From Saccopteryx bilineata (lineage: Eukaryota; Chordata; Mammalia; Chiroptera; Emballonuridae), in the NCBI RefSeq assembly GCF_036850765.1, contig NC_089490.1, positions 105,642,574-105,706,573 of the forward strand: a stretch of DNA of 64,000 nt. Direction: 5' to 3'. The notes under the pieces are model-generated. The model saw nothing but the letters and a program-made list of their open reading frames with translations, was not told the origin of the DNA and ran no database searches. Made by a program: the position numbers and the translations under genes. This document shows positions 1 to 11,686 of the stretch, piece by piece. Each line of letters starts with the position of its first letter. The stretch's first letter is position 1.

Positions 1-150
1 TTAGAGGGGATCTAGTAAAGAGTGTGTGGCAGAGAGAATGAGGAGAGAAAAAAGTGGGCAGTAAAGAGGCTTTTTCTATGGGAAGCAGGGACCCATGGGA
101 TGTTCTATTATGGATCAGGCTTAAAATATTCTTTAAGAATTTTGGTTTTG

Positions 151-532
151 GGCCCTGGCTGGTTGGCTTAGCGGTAGAGCGTCGGCCTAGCGTGCGGAGG
201 ACCCGGGTTCGATTCCCGGCCAGGGCACACAGGAGAAGCGCCCATTTGCTTCTCCACCCCTCTGCCGTGCCTTCCTCTCTGTCTCTCTCTTCCCCTCCCG
301 CAGCCAAGGCTCCATTGGAGCAAAGATGGCCCGGGCGCTGGGGATGGCTCCTTGGCCTCTGCCCCAGGCGCTAGAGTGGCTCTGGTCGCAACATGGCAAC
401 GCCCAGGATGGGCAGAGCATCGCCCCCTGGTGGGCAGAGCGTCACCCCCTGGTGGGCGTGCCAGGTGGATCCCGGTCGGGCGCATGCGGGAGTCTGTCTG
501 ACTGTCTCTCCCTGTTTCCAGCTTCAGAAAAA
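151..532 (+). mobile_element. tRNA-headed SINE, family A
   Basis: The head GGCCCTGGCTGGTTGGCTTA carries A/B-box-like tRNA promoter motifs (GGTTCGATTCC), followed by the long family A body and a short A-tail. A perfect 16 bp duplication (AAGAATTTTGGTTTTG) flanks it at 135-150 and 533-548, so it is young. Reading frames inside it are not genes. Confidence 0.9.
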
Positions 533-916
533 AAGAATTTTGGTTTTGTCTGTAAAAATATTCATTTTAGAAAATTTGGAGACTTTAGTACAATAAAATG
601 CAAAAATCACATATAGCTGCATTCAGATATAACCACTATTAATATTTTTGTGTATATTTTATATATCCTATATTCTGATTTACTTGATAAATATTTTGCA
701 TGTTACTAACGTTCTTAATTATTTACTCAGTTGCTATAAAATATTCTATATATTTACTTAACCACTTTACTATGGTTGGATAAATAATGTGTTGCCGAGT
801 TTTTGCTATTATAGAATACCAGTTTAGAAATATTTTCTTTGTACATAAAGTTTTTGCATATATAGAATATTTTCTTAAGATAGATTACTGAAATAGATTT
901 AATCTCTAGAGGCGCC

Positions 917-1257
917 CCCCTTTTTTTGTTAGAGAGAGACAGAAAGACAGGAGGAAGAGAGATGAGAAGCATCAACTTGTAGCTGTGACATCATTAGTTG
1001 TTCATTGATTGCTTTCTCAAATGTGCCTTGATTGGGGGGAATCCAGACGAGCCAGTGATCCCTTGCTCAAGCCAGCGACCCTGGGCTCAAGCCAGCGACC
1101 CTGGGCTTCAAGCCAGTGACCATGGGATTATGTCTATGATCCCATGCTCAAGCTGGCAAGCCCACACTCAAGCCTGCGACCTTGGGGTTTCAAACCTGGA
1201 TCCTCAGGTCTAGGACCCAGTGGACGCTCTATCCACTGTGCCACCATCTGGTCAGGC
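917..1257 (-). mobile_element. tRNA-headed SINE, family B
   Basis: The minus strand begins CTGACCAGATGGTGGCACAG and contains TGAACAACTAATGATG-like sequence and the GAGA-rich tail typical of family B. Diverged, with internal small duplications of GCTCAAGCCAGCGACC. Confidence 0.85.
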
Positions 1258-1290
1258 AGTTCTAGAGTCTTTTAAACGATGTATACTAAT

Positions 1291-1480
1291 TGGCCTGACC
1301 TGTGGTGGCACAATGGATCAAGCATCGATCTGTAACACTGAGGTCGCCGGTTCAAAACCCTGGGCTTGCCTGGTCAAGGCACATATGGGAGTTGATGCTT
1401 CCTGCTCCTACTCCCCTTCTCTCTCTCTCTCTCTCTCTGTCTCCTCTAAAGTGAATAAAGAATAAATAAATGAAAAAAAT
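1291..1480 (+). mobile_element. tRNA-headed SINE, family C (short)
   Basis: GGCCTGACCTGTGGTGGCAC head, CATATGGGAGTTGATGCTTC body and a CT-rich then A-rich end. Flanked by near-identical AAACGATGTATACTAAT at 1,274-1,290 and after 1,490. Confidence 0.88.
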
Positions 1481-1601
1481 AATTGAGGAAAAACGATGTA
1501 TGCTAATCGATAACCCCACAAGCTCGATGAAGTTTTAAGAAATAATAATTGGTTTTCAAAAATTATTGTTTACCAATTTGAGAGGTAAAAAGTGTTTTAT
1601 T

Positions 1602-1797
1602 TGGCCTGAGCTGTGGTGGCACAGTGGATAAAGCATCGACCTGGAAATGCTGAGGTCGCTGGTTCGAAACCCTAGGATTGCCTGGTCAAGGCACATATGG
1701 GAGTTGATGCTTCCAGCTCCTCCTCCCTTTTCTCTTTCTGTGTCTCCTCTCTCTCTGTCTCTCCCTCTCCTCTCTAAAATGAATAAATAAAAAAAAT
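1602..1797 (+). mobile_element. tRNA-headed SINE, family C
   Basis: GGCCTGAGCTGTGGTGGCAC head and short body; flanked by AAAAAGTGTTTTATTT on both sides (about 1,586 and 1,803). Confidence 0.88.
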
Positions 1798-1954
1798 TTT
1801 TTAAAAAGTGTTTTATTTGTATTTATTTGATTATTAATGAGGCAAAATTTTTTCTATAGGTTGTATTATATTACCTGTATTTTATTTATTGAATTTTATT
1901 ATCTGAAATTATTATTATCATGGAATAATGATAATAGAAGAAAGCCTAGTATGG

Positions 1955-2130
1955 CAATTGCTGTGAGCCACTCACTGCTCTAAGCACTTCTAACTAATCA
2001 TACATTCTGTGAGATTATATTCCCAAATGAGGAAATGGAGAGATTAGGTAACTTGCTCAACATCATGCAACCAATAAGTGACAGAGCAGGAACTTGAAAC
2101 TAGGGCATCTGGCTCCAAAAGCCAGGCTCT
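1955..2130 (-). repeat. MIR SINE fragment
   Basis: AAATGAGGAAATGGAGAGAT, GTAACTTGCTCAACATC and AAGTGACAGAGCAGGAACTTG follow the MIR complement. Confidence 0.6.
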
Positions 2131-3048
2131 TAATGTTGAATTATTCTCCGATCTCACCTGTACTCATGAACTTGTTGGTTATGGTGCTTACTTCTAAGTT
2201 ATATACACAGATACCCCTCCACACACCAACCAGGCTGCTTTTTATACCGGTGGTAGTGCTATTTCTGGAATTACCACTGCACTGATTAGACTCCTAGGGG
2301 GATGCTTTGCTCTTATATAAATGGTTCAAGAAGATGGAGACCAGTGGTTATATGGCATTCACTTAAGGATCCATACATATATACCACTATTTAAGTAAAT
2401 ATCTATTTTGGAATAAATGCAGGGAAGGTAGGAGAAGTTGATTATCCATTTAAGAAAATTCACCCATTTTATAAAAGGATTTCTTTTAAACAGAAAATAT
2501 TTTTTGTATCATGCAGACCTGGATTCAAACTCGTACCAGGAAAGATAGTGTTACTCCTCTCTTTGAGTAGTTAGAATTAAATAAGATAATGTTTGTAATG
2601 CATCTAACATAGTGTTTAATTACTGCCCTACTCCCAATGCAGTTAGATCTAAATTGGATAGATTTAGATTAAGCTTTTTATAAGGCAAGAGATACCTCTT
2701 TTTAATTGCCTGCTATACTTTCCAGTAAATTGTTGATTCTTTTCATTCTTTCAACAAATATTGGAGGACCTGTCCTTATACATAAATATAGGAGTTTGCC
2801 TTTATTAGTCGTAGTCACCACAACTAGAGGGCTCTCTGCTCCTCTGAGCTTGGTTTTCTCATCTAAAATGTGTGGTTCTAATGAGGATGAATGAAGAGTG
2901 CCTAGCACTGTTGTTTCTGACCCATAGTGCTCAGTCGTCGCTACTAACTCACATAATATTGTGCTGCCATTAAAAATGATTCACATAGAGTTTTTAATAG
3001 CCTTAGGAAATTTTCTATACTATAATGTTTAATTAAAAAACATCTTAC
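2131..3048. other. Intergenic or intronic DNA, no gene seen
   Basis: AT-rich sequence with a possible MIR remnant near 2,505-2,560 (GACCTGGATTCAAACTCG). The two opposing 60-70 codon frames around 2,702-2,908 have no recognisable protein. Confidence 0.5.
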
Positions 3049-3455
3049 CGGCCCTGGCAGGTTGGCTCAGTTGTAATTGGCCTGGCATGTGGAAGTCCCG
3101 GGTTCAATTCCTGGTCAGGGCACATTGAACAAGTGACCATCTGCTTCTCCACCCCTCTCCCTTCTCTCTCTCTCTCCCTTTCTCTCTTTCTCTCTCTTTC
3201 TTTCTCTCTCTCTCTCTCCTCCCCTCCCCTCCCACAGCCATGGTTTGAGCAATTGGCCCTGGGCGCTGAGGATGGTTCCATGGCCTCTCCTCAGGCATGG
3301 AAATAGCTTGATTGCTGAGCAATGGAGCAATGGCCCCAGACGGGCAGAGCATCGCCCTGTAGGGGGCTTGCTGGGGTGGATTCTGGTTGGGACATGCGCA
3401 GGATTCTGTCTCTCTGCCTTCCTGCCTCCCCACTTCTCACTTAATAATAATAATA
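3049..3455 (+). mobile_element. tRNA-headed SINE, family E (older relative of A)
   Basis: GGCCCTGGCAGGTTGGCTCA head with a diverged body that has a long CT tract (3,160-3,225) and the TTGCTGAGCAATGG signature of the older subfamily. A-tail near 3,440. Confidence 0.82.
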
Positions 3456-3475
3456 AATAAAAAAACCCTAGTTTA

Positions 3476-3870
3476 GGTCCTGGCGAGTTGACTCAGTGGT
3501 AGAGCGTCGGCCTGGCTTGCAGGAGTCCCAGGTTCGATTCCCGGCCAGGGCACACAGGAGAGGCACCCATCTGCTTCTCCACCCCTCCCCCTCTCCTTCC
3601 TCTCTGTCTCTCTCTTCCCCTCCCGCAGCCAAGACTCCATTGGAGCAAAGATGGCCTGGGCACTGGGGATGGCTCTGTGGACTCTGCCTCAGGCGCTAGA
3701 ATGGCTCTGGTTGCAACAGAGCAACGCCCCAGATGGGCAGAGCATCGCCCCCTGGTGGGCGTGCCGGGTGGATCCCGGTCAGGCGCATGCGGGAAGTCTG
3801 TCTGACTGCCTCCCTGTTTCCAACTTCAGAAAAATACAAAAAAACAAAAAAAAGAAAAAAGAAAAAAAAA
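3476..3870 (+). mobile_element. tRNA-headed SINE, family A
   Basis: GGTCCTGGCGAGTTGACTCA head and full body; flanked by AACCCTAGTTTA-like repeats (about 3,463 and 3,869). It abuts the preceding family E copy. Confidence 0.87.
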
Positions 3871-3911
3871 CCCCTAGTTTACCTAAGAAAAATAAAAAAG
3901 GCAATATTTTA

Positions 3912-4302
3912 TTTTTTTTGACAGAAAGAGGGACAGATAGGGATAGACAAACAGGAAAGGAGAGAGATGAGAAGCATCAATTCTTCATTGCGGCTCCTTA
4001 GTCTCCTTAGTTGTTCGTTGACTGCTTTCTCATATGTGCCTTGATGGGAGAGGGGGATAGAGAGGGGACTGCAGCAGAGCCAGTGACCCCTTGCTCAAGC
4101 CAACAACCTTGGGCTTTAAGCCAGCAACCTTTGGGCTCAAGCCACCGTTCATGGGGTTTAGTCTATGATCCCACGCTCAAGCCAGCAACCTGGCGCTCAA
4201 GCAAGTGAGCCCATGCTCAAGCCGGCAACCTTGGGGCCTCAAACCTGGGTCCTGTGCATCCCAGTCCAATGCTCTATCCACTGCGCCACCACTTGGTCAG
4301 GC
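3912..4302 (-). mobile_element. tRNA-headed SINE, family B
   Basis: Minus-strand head CCTGACCAAGTGGTGGCGCA, with the long GCTCAAGCC-rich body and GAGAGG-rich tail. Confidence 0.85.
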
Positions 4303-4502
4303 AAAACAGTATTTCTAAAAGAATAAATAACATTATATAAAGAAACTCCATAAAGATCTTGATAGTTTTTGTAGAAGAGTTATATCTTACTGTAAAAAGC
4401 ATAGGAAAAGGACTGGAAAGAAATACATAAAATGTGGAATAATCAGTCAAATATTTGTGCATCCGTCTGAGGACACACAGGTGAATAAGATCTAATTCTT
4501 CC

Positions 4503-4624
4503 TGGCCTGGCCTGTGGTGGCACAGTGGATAAAGCGTCAACCTGGAATGCTGAGGTCACGGGTTCGAAACCCTGGACTTGCCTGATCAAAGCACATATGG
4601 GATTTGATGCTTCCTGCTCCTCTC

Positions 4625-4672
<48 letters not shown>

Positions 4673-4700
4673 CTCTTTCCTCTCTCTCTAAAAAAAATGA
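4503..4700 (+). mobile_element. tRNA-headed SINE, family C, with (CT)n tract
   Basis: CCTGGCCTGTGGTGGCACAG head and a long CT microsatellite at about 4,627-4,672 before the A-rich end. Confidence 0.87.
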
Positions 4701-5149
4701 ATAAAATATCTGGTTCTTTCTTACGGGAGAGTTTTAATACAGGAGGCAGATGACAACAGCCCTGTGCAGGATGAATCAGAGGAAGGAGTCCAGAATGCTG
4801 CTTTGATTTCTGCCACGAAGACAGGAGGATGGTGGGATCCTTCACTGAGAGAGGAGATTAGGAAAGATGATGAATTTAGTTTTGGACCAGTATGGTTCTA
4901 CAGGCTAGTGGGCACATAGGTCTGGATGTGCAGAGGAGTTTCCTCTATGGGTGAGGTCTGAAGCCGTGGGAATGAATACGAGCACTCACGGAAAGCCTGT
5001 GGGGTGCACCAAGAGCCTTCAATTTTGATCGCTTCCAGATGGTGAGATTCTGCATGACTCTTTTTCTTCCTTTACTTCATTTCTTTATTTATAATTTCCT
5101 ATCATGTAAATAGAAGTGTTTCCTATAACATAATGTAAAGTGTTTTAGT

Positions 5150-5505
5150 TAGGATTCGATTTAGCTGCTTGTGACAGCAAACCCAAAATAACAGTGGCTT
5201 AAACTAGATCTGAGCTTGTTTTTCTCTCACCTGAAAAGAGTCTAGAGAGAGGTAGTCAGTCCAGGGCTGTCAACACAGCCGAGGTGTTAGATTCATGGGG
5301 GAATGCTCCCATTTTCATGGCCCACAGTCCTCAGCATTTGTCTTCCATGTCATGTTCCAAGGTGGGTGCCCAACCTCCAACCATCAATTAGAAGAAAGGT
5401 TGCAAGAGAGCTGTCCTTTCCATTTCAGATCATTTTCCGGAAGTTGCACATGATAGTTTGTTTACATCCAATTGGCCAGAATTTAGTCATTTAGACAAAT
5501 ATATG
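5150..5505. repeat. Degenerate old interspersed repeat
   Basis: AGCTGCTTGTGACAGCAAAC and TAACAGTGGCTTAAACTAG are recognisable from an old, widespread mammalian repeat. The family is not assigned. The short frame within it (5,303-5,494) is not a gene. Confidence 0.45.
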
Positions 5506-5889
5506 CTGAAAGGAGTCTGGGAAATGAAATCTTTATTTTGAGAAGTCATGTCCACACTAAAAATAAGAATCTAGTTAATGATGCTAATAACATCTTGATC
5601 TGCCTGTGGAACAGCTGAGGTTGGTTTAAAGGGACAATAATTTCTGTATAAACCATACGTTTGCTCCCTATTTAAGTCAGGAGTATAGCGGCACTATAAT
5701 ATGGTCATTAAGTGATGGTAGTGAGATGGAAAATAGTTTTCCTACTTAGTAAGGCCAATTACTGAACACTAAACTAGAGGCCTAGTAATTTCACTTAATG
5801 GTTAACATTGAATCCTATCAAGAAGAGTAAGAGACAGTCCAGCCTCCTTCATTGCAAGGCATTTTCAAAAAAGTTCTTGATATTATTGA

Positions 5890-6060
5890 AAGATTAAATA
5901 AGCAAATTAAAGCATCATCCTGAAATACCAAGGTTGAGGATTTGATCTCTGGTCAGGGCACATATGGGAAGTGACCAGTGAATGCATAACTAAGTGAAAC
6001 AAAAATAAATGCTTTTCACTCTCTGTCTCTCTAAAAGCAATCAATAAGAACAATTAAAGA
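5890..6060 (+). mobile_element. Degenerate VES-like SINE (family D)
   Basis: TTGATCTCTGGTCAGGGCAC, AGTGAATGCATAACTAAGTG and ATCAATAAGAACAAT ending match the family D copy at 15,737 in diverged form. Confidence 0.6.
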
Positions 6061-6387
6061 AGCACTATAAGTTTATAAGTTTATAGGTAAAGGACTTCAG
6101 AAATATTTTGGTGGGGAACTGCAATGTTCTTATCTGTCTTTAGAGTGGAAAAGTTGGTCTTAATAGAGCTAAGGTTGTAAATAAGACATAGTTCACTCTT
6201 AGTTCTAATCAGAAATATCCAAGGCTACTTCTGGCTCAGCTCCATGAGATGCTCAAAGCTCTCCACCAATGACTTGTAGTAATCAAATGTCTTGAGATTC
6301 TGGGATTCCGGCACTTGGAGAAATTAGAGGGAGATGTTCTTCTCAATATCAACTACCCTTGAATTGGTTTTAAGAATTTAAATGTTA

Positions 6388-6740
6388 ATCTGACCAGGCG
6401 GTGGTGCAGTGGATAGAACATCGTCCTGGGATACTGAGGACCCAGGTTCAAAACCCCAAGGTTGCTGGCTTGAGTGTGGGCTTATCCAGCTTGAGCACCA
6501 GCTCACCAACTTGAGCACAGTGGGGTCACTGGCTTGAACCCAAAGGTCACTGGCTTGAGTCCAAGGTTGCTGGCTTGGACAAGGGGTCACTGGCTTGGCT
6601 GGAGCCCCCTGGTCAAAGCACATATGAGAAAGCAATCAACTAAGGCACCATAATGAAGAATTGATGCTTCTCATCTCTCTCCTTTCCTGTCTGTCTGTCC
6701 CTGTCTGTCTGTGTCTCTTGCTAAAAAAATAAAAAGAATT
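6388..6740 (+). mobile_element. tRNA-headed SINE, family B
   Basis: CTGACCAGGCGGTGGTGCAG head and full body; flanked by AAGAATTTAAATGTTAA and a near copy after 6,734. Confidence 0.88.
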
Positions 6741-7384
6741 TAAAGGTTAATAATAATAAGCTATATGTCACTTCTTTCATTTGTTTGCCCCTATTAATAC
6801 TCACAGTTGGTGGTGAGGGTGGCTGATCTTGTTTTATAAAACGAGACATCTGAGAGTTTACTGCAATAGAGCCTGTAAATGGCTAGCCAGAGGTTATCTA
6901 CATACATTAAAAATGTTTTCTTTCCTCTCAAATTGAAATGGGACACTGAGAGATCTAAAACAAATGGAGTGCAGAGGGGGCACATTTCTGCACGTTCTAG
7001 TGTATGTACATTATGTGTACATGTACGTGTAACACTAAATGTGTGTACTCATTTTGAAAGAAGTTCTCCATGTCCTTTCTACTTCTTTTATCAAGTTGTT
7101 TAAGAAAATTAACAATTATGTTTTTCTTCTGCGAAGGAGAGAACAAACTCTGAGTAATGAGAATGGATGGACTATGGGAAATGATGTGCTTAGTTATATA
7201 GGCTGTTAATTAAAAGAAACATGAAAGGGTTACCTCCTGAAATTAAGTTTTGGACGGCATGTAGAGTAACACATTGTTGACAGATGCTGTGAGTAACTAA
7301 CTTATCAAAGGGGAAAATCCAAACTCTTGACCGCACTGAGGTCTACCCTGCATAACGACACCATGGTGGTAACTGAGAATATCT

Positions 7385-7560
7385 ACTACATTCTGAGCCC
7401 TTTACATCTACTTACTCATCTGATTTCCACAGCTTCCACATGAGTTAGAGATACTATATTTCTTGCCATTTTACAGATGAGTAAATTGAGGCACAGAGAG
7501 GTAAGAGAACTTGCCTAAGGACTTGTCAGCAGAAAAGCCAGGTCATGTGACTTCAAAGGA
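7385..7560 (-). repeat. MIR SINE fragment
   Basis: TTTTACAGATGAGTAAATTG, AGGCACAGAGAGGTAAGAGA and ACTTGCCTAAGGAC match the MIR complement. Confidence 0.7.
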
Positions 7561-8639
7561 GGCTCCCATAACTATGGGGCCATCCTGCCTGTTAGTAGAA
7601 AGCTCAGTGAGGCTGTGGGACTAGCTCAAATATTTACAAAAGAGGAGACCTGAACACATTTGAAGGCAGAGGGCTTGAATAGTGCCAGACACAAGATAGG
7701 GAAAGGGTATTTAAGGGATGTGGGGATACCTGAGACTGCTTGGAATCGGACTAGGTTGTGGGACCCTGGTAAAGGTGAGCTTTAGCAGAGGTAGAACAAG
7801 AGTCTAAGTATAAAGAGGTGCCATGAAGAGGTGAGGTAGGAGGGAAATAGCTTCTATCTAATGGGGGACTGTGAGCTTTGGTTAGCACGCGGGCTTCTAC
7901 CAGCTCAAGAGAGCCACTGTTAAACATTCTGAAATTTTGCAAGCAGGTTGATGGCTTGAAATCAGCCAACATGGGAGTATTTATAAAAAAAAATAATAAA
8001 TTGGCAAATACTACAAATAAGGCATCTCTCCACCACCACCCCAAGCTGGTTAACTAGAACACCTTAAGTTCTCTCCTTCACTTCACTAGCATTTGAAAGC
8101 CCTATGTGCCAGTTGAATTGAAATCTTGAGTGAGTGCCCACTGTGTGCATGGCACTGTGCCAGATACTGAGGGTAGAAAGACCTCAAGTGAAAACAGTGT
8201 GGTGGAGAAATAAGACTACGAAGGCATAAGTACCGGACTAGCTGTCAGACCTTGAGCTTACTCATTTGTAGATGGAGATGGTAATACATATCCCAAAGGC
8301 TAATGGAGATGATTAATGAGAACATGTAAGCTCCTGGCACACAGGTGCTCAATAAGCAGCAGTTCTAAGGTTGGTAGACATGTAAACAGACGGCAGTAAT
8401 GCAGCTGGATGTAAGAAATAAAAGGGTGACTAATCCTATGTTTCCTCAGAGGCTTCACAGAAAACATGGTCCCCCAAGCAGGATTTTTAACTTTTCAGGT
8501 TGGATGCTTCATGGATGAAGTCTGACCTGGTCCTTGTCAGGAAGTTAATGTGTCTTTTTTATTGTCCTTAAAGCATGTTGCTTTCACTTCTATTTAACCT
8601 GTACTTCACTACATACACTTTAGAATTGTAAGACGAACA

Positions 8640-8800
8640 ATGGGTTTAGAGCTAGATACACCTGGATTTATATCCTGTACCTAACACACCTGCTTTGTGA
8701 CCTTTGGCAAGATTTTTCACTTCCTGGAAGCTCAGTTTGTAATTTTGTTATATGGGTGTAATACTTGGATGACTTTGAAGATTAACAGAATGTAAGGAAA
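8640..8800 (+). repeat. MIR SINE fragment
   Basis: AGAGCTAGATACACCTGGAT, TTTGTGACCTTTGGCAAG and TGGAAGCTCAGTTTG follow MIR. Confidence 0.65.
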
Positions 8801-8929
8801 AGAGCCAGATCTCTAGCTGCTTTGTGAACCCCAAACTGAATCTAAGTTATTTATAATTTCATCTACCCCATGCAGTAACGTACAGTATTTTTCCTACTGC
8901 TGTATCTTTGTAATATTGCTCTGTAGAAA

Positions 8930-9165
8930 ATCGTTTGTTCCAGAGGTAGAACAGCACTGTGGTAAGAGCCAAGGGCTGGGTCTCAGCTCTGTCAATTATT
9001 AGCTAGGTGACCATGGGTAAGAGAATTATCCTCTCTTTTCCTCAGCCGTGAAATAGTATCTTAGTCATTGGATTGTGAAGATTAAATGAAACATGTAAAG
9101 ACCTAGCTTTATGCCTGGCACATAATCAGTGAAAAACTCTTAGGCATACTTCTACTCCTATTGCT
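8930..9165 (+). repeat. MIR SINE
   Basis: GAACAGCACTGTGGTAAGAG, TCTCAGCTCTGTCAATTATT, AGCTAGGTGACCATGGG and TATGCCTGGCACATAATC cover nearly the full MIR. Confidence 0.75.
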
Positions 9166-9574
9166 GGTACTTTAATTATTCCTCAAAACATGGTTCCCTT
9201 GGTTCCCTTATAGCTATCACTTGTTTTTTGAAGCCTTCCCCATTTTCCCCACACCTTATTTGCTCCCCTTTCCCCCCATGAAGTTGATGGGCCATGACAT
9301 GTGAGCACCTACTATGTTCTGGGCGTGCTCATGGGAGTATTACAGATGCTATTTTCCTCAGACCACCCAGTATGTTCTCATTTATTATCCCAGCTGCCCT
9401 CTGGGTTATGTAAAAGTTTTTTTGGGGGGGGTTTATATAAAATTTTTAAAGGTCAAATTCACCTTTATAGGAAGAATGAAAACCTCTGACAGTTGCCATA
9501 TAAAGTCCTTTTCCTCCTTTCCTCTTTGGAAAAGGATAGGATCCAAAAATTAACTAGTAATGTCTTATTTTACA

Positions 9575-10150
9575 GATTGAATCTTTTAACAAATATTTAT
9601 TGAGTAATTTCTATATGTGGGCCCTGTATTAAGTTTTGGGAACACCATGGTGAACATAAATAATTCTGGTTCCTGCCCACATGTGGCTATTTACATTTAA
9701 ATTAATTAAACAAGTAACATAAAAACTTCAGATCTGCACTTGCACTAGCCATATTGTAAGTGCTCAATAGTGACATGTGGTTAAGTGTCTACTGGGTTGG
9801 ATAGTTTGATACAGAATGGAAAATTCTATCATCATGGAAAGTTCTTTTGAACTGTGCTGTTCTAGAAGTGGAGGCTGACATTGACCAAATAATTTTAAGT
9901 AAAAGAATAATTGCAATTGTGGTATGTGCTAAGCAGAAGAATACATGGTAATGCGGGAGCATTTCATAAAGGGATTTGCCCTATATACCGGCCTACTCAA
10001 GCAAGGCACGTTTGAACTAAGACTTGATGAATGATAGGGAGTGAGCAGAGCCCTGTGGTTTGGTAATTAAAGAGATTTAAAAAGGAATAAAGGCTGGGGC
10101 ACAGAGATCCAAAGAGGTTTGAGTGAGATAAAGGGTACAAAGTCCACAGG
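9575..10150 (-). repeat. L2 LINE fragment
   Basis: AACAAATATTTATTGAGTAA, GGTTCCTGCCCACATG and AACTAAGACTTGATGAATGA fit the reverse-oriented L2 3' region, with losses in between. Confidence 0.55.
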
Positions 10151-10566
10151 AGCTAGTAGAGAGGATGAGGAAGCCGAGAGGCTGAATAACCCTGATAACT
10201 TGATTCCCTAATCTGTGATATAACCTAGATTTGACTTCAAAGTCTATGTTGCCTGATAGTTGTATACTTTGCTTCTGTAATGATTTCTTCTTCCTCCTTG
10301 AAATTTTCAAATTTCTCTTTACCATATGATTTCTTCAGCATAAAACTACATTATGATGATTTTCTTCTTAGACAAAACAAAAATTCTCCCTTGATCCTAC
10401 ATCCCTCCTTCAGCTACTTTCCCACTTCATGTTTTTATAGCAAAACTTTTTAAAAGGGTTGGCTATACGTACCCCCTTATTTTCTATTTCTTGTTGAATT
10501 TCCTCTAATTAGGCTTTCTCTCCCTCTATCAGTTTTCTTAAAAATCAGTAATGACCTCATGGCAGG

Positions 10567-11226
10567 TGTAAAGCCAGTAGCTGCAGCCACTATTACAGCT
10601 GCCTGACCCGTGCAGGTTCGCATTTGATTCAGACAGACAATAATGAAACAATGGAGCCAAGAACTGGTGGGCCATTACCTTTAATCCTAGCTTGCACCGG
10701 GCAGGCAAGAAATACACACAGTGGGAAACACTTCCTTTTCCATTCAGGGCTCCCAAAACCACTGACTTATCCGAGTTTCCTAGAATAAAGGTTTCTACCT
10801 CACCAGCCTTATTCATCTTTGTTTCCCATCTCCTTCTCTCTGCACAAACTCTGCACAAACTGGCTTCTCCTTCAGTACTCCGCCATCTTGGCTGCTTCTC
10901 CTCTCTTCCACGTGGTCTTTCTCTGCTCTCCTACAGCATGGGCTCCTCTGTCCCATTTTATAGTGTAGAAATCAAAACCTTTAATCCAATATACAAACAA
11001 GGAAGTGTCTGATACAAAGTCACTTATCTGAGGCATAAATGGGATTCCCCATAAGAGTGCACCACCCCACATCATGCAACAGTCAAGGGTGTGGGGAAAA
11101 GCTTAGTCTTTAAACTAAGCCTTAGGCTATAACCACCCTGCCTGCTTACAGCCTGTCCCCCACACCCAATGCAAACTATAAGTGAGCAAACATATACATC
11201 ATATTTGCAAACTTATTTGACCCACA
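10567..11226 (-). mobile_element. Solo endogenous-retrovirus LTR with 5-bp target duplication
   Basis: The 660 bp unit begins TG and ends CA and is flanked by GCAGG on both sides (10,562-10,566 and 11,227-11,231). On the minus strand a TATA-like ACTATAAAATGG lies near 10,955-10,967, which sets the orientation. No gag, pol or env sequence adjoins it, so it is a solo LTR left by recombination. It is inserted into an L2 element. Frames within it are not genes. Confidence 0.8.
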
Positions 11227-11403
11227 GCAGGGTACAGTTTGTCTTCTTTTTTGGAGCACTTCTTCATTGGCTTCTGAGCCACCACATTCTCTTGGCTTTT
11301 TCCCGCCCTCCCTTCAGCTCCCGCGCAGGCTCTGTTGCTGGTCTCTTTTCCTTTCCACTTTTCCAGGGCTCAGTCCTGGACCGTCCTTATTTTTCTAACT
11401 ACA

Positions 11404-11647
11404 ACTGCTCATAATAATTAGGGGATCAGGGGACAGGCAGATACTCCAGTACTTTTAGCCTTCTGTATAGTGCATTTTCACCAATGAAATAAAAGTTGGT
11501 TTTGCATCTCATTTGCATAATTGAACAACTTTCTTTGCCTTGTCATTTGTTTTTCTGACGTTCTTGTTTAATAAAAAAAATCAAATGCTTCTTTTTTTAT
11601 CACTTCATATTCATTTAGAAATATCCTCTATTTTTGAGAGCAGTATA
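11404..11647 (-). mobile_element. TA-flanked MITE, copy 1
   Basis: The ends read ACTGCTCATAATAATTAGGGG on the left and the inverted partner ending TTTTTGAGAGCAGTA on the right. The interior is the reverse complement of the copy at 30,109-30,348. TA-flanked termini and lack of coding sequence suggest a nonautonomous Tc1/mariner-type element. Confidence 0.65.
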
Positions 11648-11686
11648 TATTAATTTCCTGGGTAATTTAATCTAGTCCCATGATGT

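Larger units (their letters stand above)
4701..8639. other. Noncoding DNA outside the listed repeats
   Basis: Apart from the repeats at 5,150, 5,890, 6,388 and 7,385 I see only AT-rich unique sequence. The 97-codon minus frame at 7,751-8,044 lacks any recognisable domain and is probably chance. Confidence 0.5.

Noticed and set aside
151..225. tRNA gene in the SINE head
   Set aside because: The A/B-box-like motifs are the tRNA-derived head of a SINE, repeated dozens of times and followed by the SINE body; no genuine stand-alone tRNA was seen.
1021..1200. Short tandem array (GCTCAAGCCAGCGACC units) resembling a CRISPR or minisatellite
   Set aside because: These near-repeats are part of the family B SINE body and recur in all its copies.
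10567..11226. Intact endogenous retrovirus
   Set aside because: Only one LTR with a 5 bp duplication is present; there are no internal retroviral regions next to it.
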